In this document: piece after piece, positions 48,529 to 58,785 of the stretch
Layout: every line of letters begins with the position of its first letter
Position numbering within the stretch: position 1 is the first letter of the stretch
DNA from: Ligilactobacillus aviarius
GTDB taxonomy: Bacteria > Bacillota > Bacilli > Lactobacillales > Lactobacillaceae
Reading direction: 5' to 3'
Length of the DNA stretch: 64,000 bases
Assembly: GCF_001654615.1 (NCBI RefSeq)
Contig: NZ_LWUD01000026.1
Span: forward strand, 1 to 64,000
Notes under the pieces: model-generated
Told to the model about the DNA's origin: nothing
Seen by the model: the letters and a program-made list of their open reading frames with translations, nothing else
Databases searched by the model: none
Translations under genes and position numbers: made by a program

Positions 48529-49186
48529 ACTCATTTTCATGATTAACGGTCGCAAGCTGATCTTCAAATGGAATTGAATTATCAAATCCTAAAAGTTCAT
48601 GTGGACTTAAATAGCGGGTTTTAATAATAATTTCGGAAATTTTTTGCGGCGGTTCGGGATTAGCTTTCGTCAACCATAATTTAATTACGCTGATCAACTC
48701 TGAAATCACTACTTCATGGGCGTAATCTTCTGGAATATAGTTTTTAACGTTGATATTTCCTTTAATAAGTTCAATATCTGAATTTAAAATATTCCGTAAA
48801 AGTTCTTTGATTTTCTCTTCGAAATACGGATCCCCGTTTGGCCCAATTAAAGCTTTCGCTAATTCAAGTTCGTCATAGATATATTCAATAATTTTATTGA
48901 TTTTTGAATAAAGTTGAAGCTGCATTTCCTCAATGCTTTGTTCAGAAATTTGGCTAGTGTCCTCAACCTTCAACATTTTATTTACATGTTCAAAAAATTG
49001 TTTTTCATAGTGGTCGACCAAATGCGGCTTGTCAATAAAATGTTTGTAAAATGTACTGCGGTTAATATTGGCAGCTTCGGTAATGTCTTTAACCGTGATA
49101 TGACTTAATCCCTTCTCATTTACCAGGTAAATGAATGCGGCTTTGATTTTTCGTTCGGCCGTCGCAATTTTCTGATGCACACTCAT
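48527..49186 (-). CDS. TetR/AcrR family transcriptional regulator
   Basis: A 219-residue regulator with an N-terminal helix-turn-helix (about residues 27-50: SHITVKDITEAANINRSTFY and the following KHF) and a helical ligand-binding C-terminal domain. It diverges from the MMPL gene and very probably controls it through the repeated CAACA/TGTTG sites in between. AAAGGAGAATTTTT precedes the ATG. The ligand is unknown. Confidence 0.92.
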   Translation of the reverse strand: MSVHQKIATAERKIKAAFIYLVNEKGLSHITVKDITEAANINRSTFYKHFIDKPHLVDHYEKQFFEHVNKMLKVEDTSQISEQSIEEMQLQLYSKINKIIEYIYDELELAKALIGPNGDPYFEEKIKELLRNILNSDIELIKGNINVKNYIPEDYAHEVVISELISVIKLWLTKANPEPPQKISEIIIKTRYLSPHELLGFDNSIPFEDQLATVNHENE

Positions 49187-49254
49187 AAAAATTCTCCTTT
49201 TATATTTCTGATATTTATTATAAGAGCTTTAGCTAAAAAAATACAATACCAAAT

Positions 49255-49318
49255 CAACAAGGTGTTGCTTTTAATTTTGCCATTTTAGCTTAAAATTTGG
49301 TTAAAAGCAACACCTTGT
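49255..49318. promoter_or_regulatory. Large inverted repeat, probable TetR operator region
   Basis: An 18-bp perfect inverted repeat (49257-49274 with 49301-49318) has a 26-base spacer. The left arm contains the palindrome CAACA-AGG-TGTTG (49255-49267); the right arm carries the matching CAACACCTTGT. A third related site, CAACACTGTGT (49374-49384), lies just after the likely MMPL -10 (TGGTAAAAA, 49365-49373). Binding by the adjacent TetR protein is inferred. Confidence 0.65.
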
Positions 49319-49412
49319 CGGATTTCGATGATTGATATTCCCGTTAAATTAATATATATTTGTATGGTAAAAACAACACTGTGTCTATTTAAAAGAGAAA
49401 AGAGGAAATTTA

Positions 49413-52400
49413 ATGGAACAAAAGGACGGCTCAAAGAAGCGATACATTGTTCAAGCAATTATTTGGGTCATTTTGTTGATTGCTTCTTTGATTACGTTAC
49501 CAAATATCAATCAATTAGTCCGTGAAAAAGGACAAATCAAGCTGCCAAGCGACTTGACCAGTCAGGTAGCTGATAATATTCAAAATCACTGGGGAAGACA
49601 TGAGGATAACACGCGGCAAGTCGTTGTTGTCTTCAACAATGGCGATCGAAAATTATCCGCCAACCAGCAGGATAATATCGATGCTACGATTAATTCCTTT
49701 AAACATCAGGAGAAGAAGTATCATATCAAATCAATGACTGCGCCGAACGAAAACAAGTATACACGTGCGCAATTGATTTCCAAGGATAAAACAACTGAAA
49801 TTCTTCAATTGAATGTTGATAAGAATATTACGGTTGCGAAAACGCGTGAATTGATCACAAAGGGTGCTAAAACTCCGGGAGTGAAGACTTACGTTACTGG
49901 AAGTGACATCTTAAATGATGACTTCATTAGTGAAACGCAAGAAGGAATCAAGAAGACCGAAACGATTACGATCGTCTTTATCTTTATTGTTTTGGCTTTG
50001 ATTTTCCGTTCACCGTTGACGCCAATTTTCTCATTGCTGTCAGTTGGAATTTCAATGCTGATTTCATTAAGTGTTGTAATGAACTTAGCAAAACATTTTA
50101 ATTTCCCATTATCAAACTTTACTCAAGTTTTCATGGTTGTTGTTTTATTCGGGATTGGGACTGACTATAACATTTTGATGTTTGATCAGTTTAAAGAAGA
50201 ACTTAGTAAAGGGCTATCGCCGCTGCAGGCTACCCGCCGGTCACTCCGGATTGCTGGAAAGACGATTCTTTTTAGTGGGTCTTCTGTTTTAATTGGATTC
50301 TCAACGTTAGGTTTAGCGAAATTTAGTATTTATCGTTCAGCCGTGGGGGTTGCGGTTTCAGTTGCCATTTTACTGTTGGCATTGCTGACCCTTAACCCAT
50401 TCTTTATGGCAATGCTTGGAAAGAAAATTTTCTGGCCAAGTAAGAAATTTAATGGTTCATCAACCAACAAAATGTGGCATAACATTTCAAAGACAATGGT
50501 CAAGATGCCGTTTATTGGATTGATCGTTACTGCGTTATGTGCCTTGCCATTCCTTTTGTCAAAGGGAAGTCCGTTAAATTATGATACGTTGGTTGAATTG
50601 AATGACTCTGTTCCAGCTAAGCAAGGGTTTAAGGTTGTTCAAAAGCACTTCTCAAAGGGAACGGCAGAGCCAACGACTCTTTACATTAAGACCGATCATC
50701 CGGTTGATAACGAAAAGGATCTCAAGGAAATCGATGAACTTGCACGGCAAATTCAAGCTGTGAAGGGCGTTAAAACTGTTGCAACGGTTACTGAGCCGGG
50801 CGGATCAAAATTAAAAGAATTATATGTAAATGATCAATTGAAGACCGTTACAAACGGAACAAAGGATGCCCGGAAAGGCTTAAGCCAAATTAGTAACGGA
50901 TTGGATGGGGCTAACTCGCAATTGAAGGGGGCCAACATTCAAGCCGGCGTCGATGGTGCTAAGAAGTTGTACGATGGAAGTCAACAGCTTCAAGCTGGGG
51001 CAAACACATTGGCAAATGGCGCGTCAACATTAGGCAATGGGATGATCACCTATGCAAATGGGGTTTACACCTTAAATAATGGAATGAGCCAGCTTGCCGC
51101 TGCAACAAGCGGATTGGGCTCAGGCGTGGATGCTTTGTATAACGGTGCCAATGCATTGAATAGCGGGCTTGCAACGTTGAACAGCAAGACGGGTGCTTTA
51201 AGTTCAGGCGTGAATGCATTATTTAACGGCGCAAGTGCTTTAAATGGTGGCTTGTCAATGTTAAATGGCAAGACGGGCGCTTTAAGCTCAGGTGTGAATG
51301 CACTATTTAACGGGGCCAATGCTTTAAATGGCGGTTTGTCAACGCTGAATAGTAAGACGGGTGCTTTAAGCACAGGCGTTAACAAGTTAACTGATGGAAG
51401 CAATCAACTTGTAAATGGTTCAAACGAACTTGCAAACAAGTTGAATGCGGCCAAAAACAATCAACAATTGGCTCAATTAGGACCAAAAGTTAAGGAACTT
51501 CAAGCCGGTGCAAATCAAGTTGCCGATGGCTTGAAACAGGTTCAAAATCAATTGAATTCTTCTCAAATGCAGCAACTTAAAGGCCAACTGGGCAACTTAA
51601 CGAATGCATTGAGTCAGTTGCAGAATGCTGCAACGCCAGATATCAGCGGAATTCAAAAGACAGCCCAAGCACTTTCATCAAATAGCGATAAGGCGAAAAC
51701 GGATGCTGGCAACTTGCAAAATGCTTTGAACCAATTGAAACAGGCTGCAGGCTCAGCTTCATCAGGAAGTGCTGGTTTATCAAGTCAAGATATTAATAAT
51801 ATTGTTAACTCGGTTCAAGGATTAAACGATTCACAAAAGCAACAGCTTCAGGAAGCATTGCAGAGTGCGTCAAATCAAATTGCACAAAAGCAACAGCAAA
51901 TGATGAGCGGTTTGAGCGACAGCATCAACAGTGCAACCAATAGTGCGCAAGCATTGCAAAATGATATGCAATCTGTTTCATCAAGTGGTTCTGATTTATC
52001 AAACCAATTGAATCAATTGCAATCAACGGCGGAACAGTTAAGTAAGTTAAAGACGATGGCTTCTCAATCTCAAACTCAAGAAGCGGTCAATAACTTGAAT
52101 AATGCCGTTAGCCAATTGCAAGGAGCAATCAATAAGTTAGTTCCAGGATCAAGTCAAGTTGCCGATGGGGTTGGTCAATTAAGTCAAGCAACCGGTCAAA
52201 TTCAAGACATGGTTAACCAGGCAGCAGCCGGGGCAACCCAAATTAGTAATGGTGCAAATGCATTGAACGGCGGCTTGAATCAATTAGGTTCACAAGTTCC
52301 AGCATTGACTGGCGGAATTGCCCAACTTGCAAATGGTTCAAATCAATTAGCAGGCGGCATTGGATCAATGAAAGGTCAATTACCAGCATTGACTGGCGGA

Positions 52401-53645
52401 ATTGCCCAACTTGCAAATGGTTCAAATCAATTAGCAGGCGGCATTGGATCAATGAAGGGTCAATTACCGGCATTGACTGGCGGAATTGCCCAACTTGCAA
52501 ATGGCTCAAGCCAATTAGCAGGCGGTATCGGTTCAATGAGAAGTCAAATGCCAACGATGCTTGGTGCAATCTCAGCATTGTCAGCCGGAACTGGTCAATT
52601 GGCAGCCAATGCCCCAGCATTAGTTTCAGGCGCTGGTCAAGTTTCATCAGGGGCAGCATTGCTTGCTCAAAACCAAGGAACGTTAACTAATGGTCTTGGT
52701 CAGATGTACAGTCAAATCAGCGGCATGGCTGGACAAGTCAACGAACTGGAAAACGGATTGACAACGGCAAGCAACGGAGCCAAGAAGATCAACCAAGGAC
52801 TTGGAACTGCAAATAACTACCTTACAGGTCTTAAAGATTCAGCCGCTGCGGATACGTACTACGTTCCAAAAGATGTTTTGAAGAGTAAAGAATATCAAAA
52901 GGCTGAAGATAGTTATCTTTCACAAAACAAGCATGCGGTTAAATTTACGATCGTCTTAAACGAAAACCCAAGCTCATTGAGTGCGATGAAGACGGTTGAA
53001 AATATTCAAAGTCTTGTGAATAAGTCAATTAAGGGAACTTCCCTTTCAGGAGCAAAAGTTGCGTTAGGTGGTCAAACGGCATACATCAATGATACGCGGA
53101 ATGTTGCTTCGAAGGACTTCATTCGGACGGCAATCATCATGTTGACCGGAATCTTGTTGGCATTGATGCTGATCACGCGGTCAATCTTACAACCGTTCTA
53201 CATTTTGGGAACATTATTATTGGCATACATCATGTCATTGGATATTACGCATTTGATTAGTAAGGCATTCTTAGGCCAGAGCATGTTGACGTGGAATACA
53301 CCATTCTTTAGCTTCATCATGCTGATCGCCCTAGGGGTTGACTACAGTATCTTCTTGATGATGAAGTATCAAGAATACGATGGTTTCCTTGCAACGCCGG
53401 GAGCACGGATCGTGAAGGCTGCAACTGAAATCGGAGCGGTGGTTGTTTCAGCTGCTTTGATTTTGAGCGGAACCTTTGCTGCTTTGATGCCATCCGGAGT
53501 CTTGACGTTGATTCAAGTTGCGTTAGTTGTAATTATCGGATTAACGATTCTGGTATTTGCAATTCCAACAATCATTCCAAGTCTTTTGAGCCTGACATAT
53601 CCGATTAAGGATAAGATGGATAAGACGACGAAAAAGAAGCATTAA
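49413..53645 (+). CDS. MMPL/RND family membrane protein with heptad repeats
   Basis: A 1410-residue transporter-like protein. Membrane helix 1 is at about residues 12-32; an MMPL block of about five helices spans 190-390; a second block spans about 1240-1400, with LGVDYSIFLMMKYQEY echoing FGIGTDYNILMFDQF in the first. Between them an extracytoplasmic region of about 700 residues is made of xxxLxxG heptads, a pattern known in YhgE/Pip-type proteins, including two sets of 28-residue repeats. It may move lipids or envelope compounds; the substrate is unknown. Confidence 0.9.
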   Translation: MEQKDGSKKRYIVQAIIWVILLIASLITLPNINQLVREKGQIKLPSDLTSQVADNIQNHWGRHEDNTRQVVVVFNNGDRKLSANQQDNIDATINSFKHQEKKYHIKSMTAPNENKYTRAQLISKDKTTEILQLNVDKNITVAKTRELITKGAKTPGVKTYVTGSDILNDDFISETQEGIKKTETITIVFIFIVLALIFRSPLTPIFSLLSVGISMLISLSVVMNLAKHFNFPLSNFTQVFMVVVLFGIGTDYNILMFDQFKEELSKGLSPLQATRRSLRIAGKTILFSGSSVLIGFSTLGLAKFSIYRSAVGVAVSVAILLLALLTLNPFFMAMLGKKIFWPSKKFNGSSTNKMWHNISKTMVKMPFIGLIVTALCALPFLLSKGSPLNYDTLVELNDSVPAKQGFKVVQKHFSKGTAEPTTLYIKTDHPVDNEKDLKEIDELARQIQAVKGVKTVATVTEPGGSKLKELYVNDQLKTVTNGTKDARKGLSQISNGLDGANSQLKGANIQAGVDGAKKLYDGSQQLQAGANTLANGASTLGNGMITYANGVYTLNNGMSQLAAATSGLGSGVDALYNGANALNSGLATLNSKTGALSSGVNALFNGASALNGGLSMLNGKTGALSSGVNALFNGANALNGGLSTLNSKTGALSTGVNKLTDGSNQLVNGSNELANKLNAAKNNQQLAQLGPKVKELQAGANQVADGLKQVQNQLNSSQMQQLKGQLGNLTNALSQLQNAATPDISGIQKTAQALSSNSDKAKTDAGNLQNALNQLKQAAGSASSGSAGLSSQDINNIVNSVQGLNDSQKQQLQEALQSASNQIAQKQQQMMSGLSDSINSATNSAQALQNDMQSVSSSGSDLSNQLNQLQSTAEQLSKLKTMASQSQTQEAVNNLNNAVSQLQGAINKLVPGSSQVADGVGQLSQATGQIQDMVNQAAAGATQISNGANALNGGLNQLGSQVPALTGGIAQLANGSNQLAGGIGSMKGQLPALTGGIAQLANGSNQLAGGIGSMKGQLPALTGGIAQLANGSSQLAGGIGSMRSQMPTMLGAISALSAGTGQLAANAPALVSGAGQVSSGAALLAQNQGTLTNGLGQMYSQISGMAGQVNELENGLTTASNGAKKINQGLGTANNYLTGLKDSAAADTYYVPKDVLKSKEYQKAEDSYLSQNKHAVKFTIVLNENPSSLSAMKTVENIQSLVNKSIKGTSLSGAKVALGGQTAYINDTRNVASKDFIRTAIIMLTGILLALMLITRSILQPFYILGTLLLAYIMSLDITHLISKAFLGQSMLTWNTPFFSFIMLIALGVDYSIFLMMKYQEYDGFLATPGARIVKAATEIGAVVVSAALILSGTFAALMPSGVLTLIQVALVVIIGLTILVFAIPTIIPSLLSLTYPIKDKMDKTTKKKH
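51181..51390 (+). repeat. 84-bp tandem repeats inside the MMPL gene, set A
   Basis: The protein repeats a 28-residue unit (TGALSSGVNALFNGASALNG plus GLSMLNGK and variants) about two and a half times. It is in frame and four heptads long. Copies differ at several positions, so they are moderately old duplications. Confidence 0.8.
52283..52555 (+). repeat. 84-bp tandem repeats inside the MMPL gene, set B
   Basis: Three units of 28 residues (LPALTGGIAQLANGSNQLAG plus GIGSMKGQ). The first two are almost identical in DNA, pointing to recent duplication or ongoing homogenisation. The sequence is unrelated to set A except for the heptad pattern. Confidence 0.88.
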
Positions 53646-53654
53646 TCGAAAAAA

Positions 53655-53684
53655 AAAATTGCAGGTTTCACCTGCAATTTTTTT
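53655..53684. terminator. Terminator after the MMPL gene
   Basis: AAAATTGCAGGT pairs perfectly with ACCTGCAATTTT around TTC, with A- and T-runs outside. Confidence 0.9.
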
Positions 53685-53725
53685 ATTGGCGTGAAAGTGT
53701 TTAGTTAGAATAAATAATTAAAATT

Positions 53726-53734
53726 TGGTAAGAT
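53726..53734 (+). promoter_or_regulatory. Probable clpX promoter
   Basis: TGGTAAGAT is an extended -10 identical to the core before mraZ. No clear -35 or CtsR/CIRCE-like site is seen. Confidence 0.5.
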
Positions 53735-53766
53735 AGAGTTAATGATTTTTTGATGATAGGGTGAGA

Positions 53767-55008
53767 ATGATGCACGATAATAAGGAAACACAGGAAGAAA
53801 TCCGCTGTTCATTTTGCGGAAAATCGGAATCACAGGTTAACAATATGATTTCGGGACCTGGAGTTTATATCTGTGATGAATGCGTTGAAGTTGCAGATTC
53901 AATTATCAAACAGGAACAACGCGCACAACTAGCAAATGACTTTTCACGGATTCCAACACCGCAAGAGATCGTGAAGACCTTGGACCAGTATGTGATCGGT
54001 CAAAAACAAGCCAAGAAGGTATTGGCAGTTGCGGTCTACAACCACTACAAGCGAATTTCATCATCGCTCAACAGTGATGATGATACCGAATTACAGAAAA
54101 GCAATATTTGCTTAGTCGGTCCAACTGGTTCAGGGAAGACTTACCTTGCTCAAAATTTGGCGCGGGTTTTAAATGTTCCGTTTGCGATTGCCGACGCAAC
54201 CACGTTAACGGAAGCCGGTTATGTTGGGGAAGACGTTGAAAACATTCTGTTGAAATTGATTCAAAATGCAGATTACGATATTGAACGCGCCCAACGCGGG
54301 ATTATCTATATTGATGAAATTGATAAAATCGCAAAGAAAGCCGAGAACGTTTCGATCACCCGGGATGTTTCCGGTGAAGGGGTTCAACAAGCATTATTGA
54401 AGATCCTTGAAGGAACGGTTGCAAGTGTTCCGCCACAGGGAGGACGGAAACACCCGCAACAAGAACTCATTCAAATTGATACAACCAATATCTTATTTAT
54501 TGTCGGCGGAGCGTTTGATGGCATTGAAAACATCGTTAAAAACCGTCTCGGTGATAAGACGATCGGCTTTGGAACCAATTCAAGTTCATCATTTGATGAA
54601 AGCAAGAGTTTGATGCAGCAGATCATTCCAGAAGATTTGATGAAGTTCGGATTAATTCCAGAATTTATCGGTCGGCTTCCAATTTTGACTTCACTTGAGA
54701 AACTCAATGAACATGATTTGGTTCGAATCTTAACGGAACCGAAGAATGCGTTAGTTAAACAGTATAAGAAGCTAATGGCGTTGGATGATGTTGAGCTTGA
54801 ATTTACCGATGAAGCCTTAAGCGAAATGGCTCAGTTAGCTATTCGGCGGAATACCGGTGCGCGGGGATTACGTTCAATTGTTGAACATACGATGATGGAT
54901 GTAATGTATGAAACTCCAAGTAATGATCAAATCAAGAAGGTCATTATTACGGGAGATGCCGTTAAGGGTACTGGGAAACCGGAAGTTATCATGGCAAATG
55001 AAAAATAG
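53767..55008 (+). CDS. clpX: ATP-dependent Clp protease ATP-binding subunit ClpX
   Basis: A 413-residue AAA+ unfoldase that feeds ClpP. The zinc domain has CSFC and CDEC (Cys14, 17, 36, 39). Walker A is GPTGSGKT (about residues 118-125), Walker B is IIYIDEIDK, and the pore loop lies near GYVGEDVE. I placed the start at ATG 53767 after GATAGGGTGAG; ATG 53770 is equally possible. It is split from tig by the TetR and MMPL genes. Confidence 0.96.
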   Translation: MMHDNKETQEEIRCSFCGKSESQVNNMISGPGVYICDECVEVADSIIKQEQRAQLANDFSRIPTPQEIVKTLDQYVIGQKQAKKVLAVAVYNHYKRISSSLNSDDDTELQKSNICLVGPTGSGKTYLAQNLARVLNVPFAIADATTLTEAGYVGEDVENILLKLIQNADYDIERAQRGIIYIDEIDKIAKKAENVSITRDVSGEGVQQALLKILEGTVASVPPQGGRKHPQQELIQIDTTNILFIVGGAFDGIENIVKNRLGDKTIGFGTNSSSSFDESKSLMQQIIPEDLMKFGLIPEFIGRLPILTSLEKLNEHDLVRILTEPKNALVKQYKKLMALDDVELEFTDEALSEMAQLAIRRNTGARGLRSIVEHTMMDVMYETPSNDQIKKVIITGDAVKGTGKPEVIMANEK

Positions 55009-55030
55009 ACTTTCAGGACCATTCTTTTTT

Positions 55031-55039
55031 TGCTAGAAT
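55031..55039 (+). promoter_or_regulatory. Probable gnd promoter
   Basis: TGCTAGAAT is an extended -10 motif 32 bases before the gnd ATG. Confidence 0.5.
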
Positions 55040-55070
55040 AGTTTTGAGATTAGTAGTGGGAGGCTTTAAA

Positions 55071-56495
55071 ATGGAAAAAGCACAGATCGGTGTTATTGGA
55101 ATGGCTGTCATGGGGAAGAACCTTGCGTTGAACATTGAACGGCAAGGTTATCGCGTTGCGGTATACGATTGGGATTCAACGTATACTAAGCAAGCAATGA
55201 AAGATCATGGCGACAAGAATTTTGTTGCAAGTTACGAAATGAAGGATTTCGTTGAATCAATTGAGAAACCGCGGCGGATCTTAATGATGGTTAAGGCCGG
55301 CGCTCCAACCGATTCAACCATTCAAAACGTTTTACCTTACCTTGATAAGGGTGATGTTTTGATCGATGGCGGGAATACCTTCTTTAAGGATACAATGCGG
55401 CGGAATAAGGAGCTTGAAAATTCCGGAATTAATTTCATCGGAATGGGAACTTCAGGCGGACAAAAGGGTGCATTGAACGGTCCTTCATTGATGCCCGGCG
55501 GTCAAAAAGAAGCTTACGATCTGGTTGCTCCAATTTTAAAGCAAATTGCGGCCAAGGCACCTGAAGATGGTGAACCATGTGTTGCTTACATTGGGCCAAA
55601 TGGTGCCGGACACTATGTTAAGATGGTTCACAATGGAATTGAATACGGCGATATGGAATTGATCGCTGAAAGTTATGATTTGATGAAGCGTGTCCTTCAT
55701 ATGTCAAATGCTGAAATTGCAGCAACGTTTGACGAATGGCGGCATACTGAATTAAACAGTTACCTGATCGATATTACAGCTGAAATTTTGACGCGGAAAG
55801 ACGATCTTGGAACTGGAAAAGACATCATTGATGTGATCCTTGACCGGGCCGGAAATAAGGGAACTGGAAAATGGAGTTCACAAAGTGCACTCGATCTTGG
55901 AATGCCGCAAACATTGATCACTGAAGCGGTGTATGCTCGCTACATTTCAGCTATGAAGAAGGAACGGGTTCAAGCAAGTAAGGTTTTGCCGCAACCTGAA
56001 AATCAAGTTCCAGAAGTCGACAAGCAAGCAACGATTGAAAAAATTCGGAAGGCCCTTTACTTCAGTAAGATCATGAGTTACGCTCAAGGATTTGAACAGA
56101 TTAAGGTGGCTTCGGACAATTATCAATGGAACATTCACCTTGGAGAACTTGCAAAGATTTGGCGTGCAGGATGCATTATTCGGGCTCAATTCTTACAAAA
56201 GATTACCGATGCATACGATCGTGATCCAGAATTGGATAACCTTTTGCTTGATGATTACTTTAAAGAAGTTGTTACTAAATATCAAAGTGATGTTCGCGAT
56301 GTTGTTGCGTTAGCTGTTCGGGCTGGGATTCCATGCCCATGCTTTACATCGGCAGTGACATACTATGATCAATACCGGTCAGCTGATCTTCCAGCAAATA
56401 TGATTCAGGCCCAACGTGATTACTTTGGGGCTCACACATTTGAACGGACTGACCGTGAAGGCAACTTCCACTATGAATGGTATCCTGAAGAGTGA
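55071..56495 (+). CDS. gnd: 6-phosphogluconate dehydrogenase (decarboxylating)
   Basis: A 474-residue NADP-type enzyme that converts 6-phosphogluconate to ribulose-5-phosphate and CO2, a key step of the phosphoketolase and pentose phosphate routes. It has [17 protein letters not shown] at the N-terminus, [21 protein letters not shown], the catalytic [12 protein letters not shown] and the tail [12 protein letters not shown] 55071 is chosen because GGGAGG lies nearby; an in-frame TTG at 55044 is not used. Confidence 0.96.
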   Translation: MEKAQIGVIGMAVMGKNLALNIERQGYRVAVYDWDSTYTKQAMKDHGDKNFVASYEMKDFVESIEKPRRILMMVKAGAPTDSTIQNVLPYLDKGDVLIDGGNTFFKDTMRRNKELENSGINFIGMGTSGGQKGALNGPSLMPGGQKEAYDLVAPILKQIAAKAPEDGEPCVAYIGPNGAGHYVKMVHNGIEYGDMELIAESYDLMKRVLHMSNAEIAATFDEWRHTELNSYLIDITAEILTRKDDLGTGKDIIDVILDRAGNKGTGKWSSQSALDLGMPQTLITEAVYARYISAMKKERVQASKVLPQPENQVPEVDKQATIEKIRKALYFSKIMSYAQGFEQIKVASDNYQWNIHLGELAKIWRAGCIIRAQFLQKITDAYDRDPELDNLLLDDYFKEVVTKYQSDVRDVVALAVRAGIPCPCFTSAVTYYDQYRSADLPANMIQAQRDYFGAHTFERTDREGNFHYEWYPEE

Positions 56496-56509
56496 TTAGC
56501 AAATAAAAA

Positions 56510-56550
56510 TCAAGAAAACGCCACGAGATAGTTTTCGTGACGTTTTTGAT
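56510..56550 (+). terminator. Terminator after gnd
   Basis: AAAACG-C-CACGA pairs with TCGTG-A-CGTTTT (one internal mismatch), followed by a T-rich run. Confidence 0.75.
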
Positions 56551-56575
56551 TATTTAACATTGGAGTGAGAAATTA

Positions 56576-57262
56576 ATGAGCAGAATATTGATTGTTGAAG
56601 ATGAAGAAAATTTAGCACGATTTGTTGAATTAGAGTTAAAACATGAAGGATATGAAACTCAGGTCAGTTATGATGGCCGGGAAGCTCTTGAATTGGCCTT
56701 GAATGAAGACTGGAATGCCATTCTTTTGGATTTAATGCTTCCAGGATTGAACGGACTTGAAGTTTGTCGCCGGATTCGCCAGGTGAAAACGACCCCGATT
56801 ATTATGATGACGGCTCGCGATTCAGTTATCGACCGGGTTTCAGGATTGGATCACGGGGCTGACGACTACATCGTCAAACCGTTTGCTATTGAGGAATTAT
56901 TGGCGCGTTTACGGGCCGTTCTTCGGCGGGTTGATTTAGAAGATGAGGGGCGCGCCGGCAAGGCAACGACGGTCACATATAAAGATTTGACGATTGAAAA
57001 GGAAAATCGGATCGTCCGGCGCGGTGATGAAGTCATTGAATTAACGAAACGGGAATATGAATTGCTGTTAACGTTAATGGAAAATGTCAACGTGGTTCTT
57101 GCCCGGGAAGACCTTTTGAAAAAGGTTTGGGGCTATGAAAGTAAAATTGAAACTAACGTGGTCGATGTTTATATTCGGTACTTGCGGAACAAGATCGACC
57201 GTCCCGGTGAAGACAGTTATATTCAAACGGTTCGCGGAACTGGATATGTAATGCGGTCGTAA
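56576..57262 (+). CDS. Two-component response regulator, OmpR family
   Basis: A 228-residue regulator. The receiver domain (1-120) has the acidic pair in VEDEEN and the phosphoacceptor D52 in ILLDLMLPG, plus the conserved Thr and Lys (MMTARD, VKPF). The C-terminal winged helix (about 135-228) ends VRGTGYVMR. It is followed at once by its histidine kinase. The stimulus is unknown. Confidence 0.95.
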   Translation: MSRILIVEDEENLARFVELELKHEGYETQVSYDGREALELALNEDWNAILLDLMLPGLNGLEVCRRIRQVKTTPIIMMTARDSVIDRVSGLDHGADDYIVKPFAIEELLARLRAVLRRVDLEDEGRAGKATTVTYKDLTIEKENRIVRRGDEVIELTKREYELLLTLMENVNVVLAREDLLKKVWGYESKIETNVVDVYIRYLRNKIDRPGEDSYIQTVRGTGYVMRS

Positions 57263-57266
57263 ACCA

Positions 57267-58778
57267 ATGAACAAGGAAGTTATTAACGGCGAAAAAATGC
57301 AAGAAAGTACAAAGCGGCCAACTTCATTAAAGGTTAAGTGGTCGCTTGGAACAGCCCTGGGAACGACGATTATTTTTGCAATTTTCGCAGTGCTGCTTTT
57401 TCAGTGCTTTTCAAGCATGTTGCTGAAACAGGATCAAAACAATGTGCGTAGTGCATTAAACGCGACGGAACAAAAGTTGAATAACTGCCATCATAATTTA
57501 ACGATTGAAGATATTCAACGGTCATTTAATATTGATTATTCGCCGCAACGCCCGGCAAAGGATAGTCCGTATAAGGATTCGTTTATTCAATCAGCATCGC
57601 ATGAAGGGTTGACGGTGAGTGTTTATGACTGTTCCGGCCGTGAATTATATACAACGAAGCATGATACGATCAAGTTTCACAAAGTTAAAGAATTAACGGA
57701 AACGCATTACCGGCAGAATGGACATACGATCTTGCTGTTACGGAAGCCGATTCTGGATAAAGGAACCCACCAGGTAATTGGTTACGTTCAGATTTCAAAC
57801 CGTCTCGTGCAATACGATCAAAGCCGGCACAAATTGATTACCTTATTCATTATTATTGGGCTAACGGTTTGTTTTGCAATTGCGTTGATGAGTTACTGGT
57901 TGTCATCTCTTCTCTTACAACCAATCGATACATTGAATGAAACAATCGATAAAATCAACAGCAATGATGATGAAGGAAAGGCCTTGTCAGAAGTGCGGGT
58001 TCCAGTGGTTTCAAAGGATGATGAGCTCGCGGAATTAACGGTTTTGTTTAACCGCATGTTGGATCGGATGCACCGGTATGTTGAACAACAGCAGCAATTT
58101 GTCGGCGATGTTTCGCACGAATTGCGGACGCCGGTCGCCATTATTCAGGGACATTTAGAATTACTTGAACGCTGGGGAAAAGACGATCCGCAAGTGCTTG
58201 ATGAATCGATCAAGGCTTCGCTTCAAGAAATTGATCGGATGAAGAACCTGGTTCAAGAAATGCTTGATTTATCCCGGGCAGAACAAGTCGAAATTCAGTA
58301 TAAAAATGAGATCGCTGATGCGCGCGAAGTCGGCTTACAGGTCTTTAACGACTTTAAGATGATCCATCCTGATTTTCAAATCGTATTAGATAATGACTTG
58401 AAAACGAAGACCCCGGTTCGAATTTATCGGAACCACCTTGAACAGATTTTGATTATTTTGCTTGATAATGCGGTCAAGTATTCAACTGATCGCAAGGAAA
58501 TCCACATGGCAATGTCCAAAAATACCCGGTACGTTGAACTGGTTGTTCAGGACTTCGGGGAAGGAATTTCACAGGCAAATATTAAAAAGATTTTTGATCG
58601 GTTCTATCGGGTCGATAAGGCTCGTAGCCGGAATAAGGGTGGAAATGGATTAGGACTTTCAATTGCTCATCGGTTAGTTGAAGGCTATCATGGCTCAATT
58701 AGCGTTGAAAGTGTTGAAGGGCAAGGGTCAGTCTTTAAAGTCCAGTTACCCCTTGTGAAAGACGTTCAAAAAGAATAA
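57267..58778 (+). CDS. Two-component sensor histidine kinase
   Basis: A 503-residue membrane kinase. Helix 1 is at about residues 27-50 and helix 2 at about 192-214, enclosing an extracytoplasmic sensor of about 140 residues. A HAMP domain follows, then the HisKA motif VSHELRTPVAIIQGHLE with H284, the N-box LLDNAVKYS, and G-boxes DFGEGIS and GGNGLGLSIA. ATG 57267 lacks a clear ribosome binding site; ATG 57297 is an alternative. The start is four bases after the regulator stop. Confidence 0.95.
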   Translation: MNKEVINGEKMQESTKRPTSLKVKWSLGTALGTTIIFAIFAVLLFQCFSSMLLKQDQNNVRSALNATEQKLNNCHHNLTIEDIQRSFNIDYSPQRPAKDSPYKDSFIQSASHEGLTVSVYDCSGRELYTTKHDTIKFHKVKELTETHYRQNGHTILLLRKPILDKGTHQVIGYVQISNRLVQYDQSRHKLITLFIIIGLTVCFAIALMSYWLSSLLLQPIDTLNETIDKINSNDDEGKALSEVRVPVVSKDDELAELTVLFNRMLDRMHRYVEQQQQFVGDVSHELRTPVAIIQGHLELLERWGKDDPQVLDESIKASLQEIDRMKNLVQEMLDLSRAEQVEIQYKNEIADAREVGLQVFNDFKMIHPDFQIVLDNDLKTKTPVRIYRNHLEQILIILLDNAVKYSTDRKEIHMAMSKNTRYVELVVQDFGEGISQANIKKIFDRFYRVDKARSRNKGGNGLGLSIAHRLVEGYHGSISVESVEGQGSVFKVQLPLVKDVQKE

Positions 58779-58785
58779 CAAAAAT

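Noticed and set aside
51065-52659. Antisense frames of 112 and 138 codons in the MMPL repeat region
   Set aside because: They mirror the tandem repeats of the real gene and have leucine/proline-rich low-complexity products.
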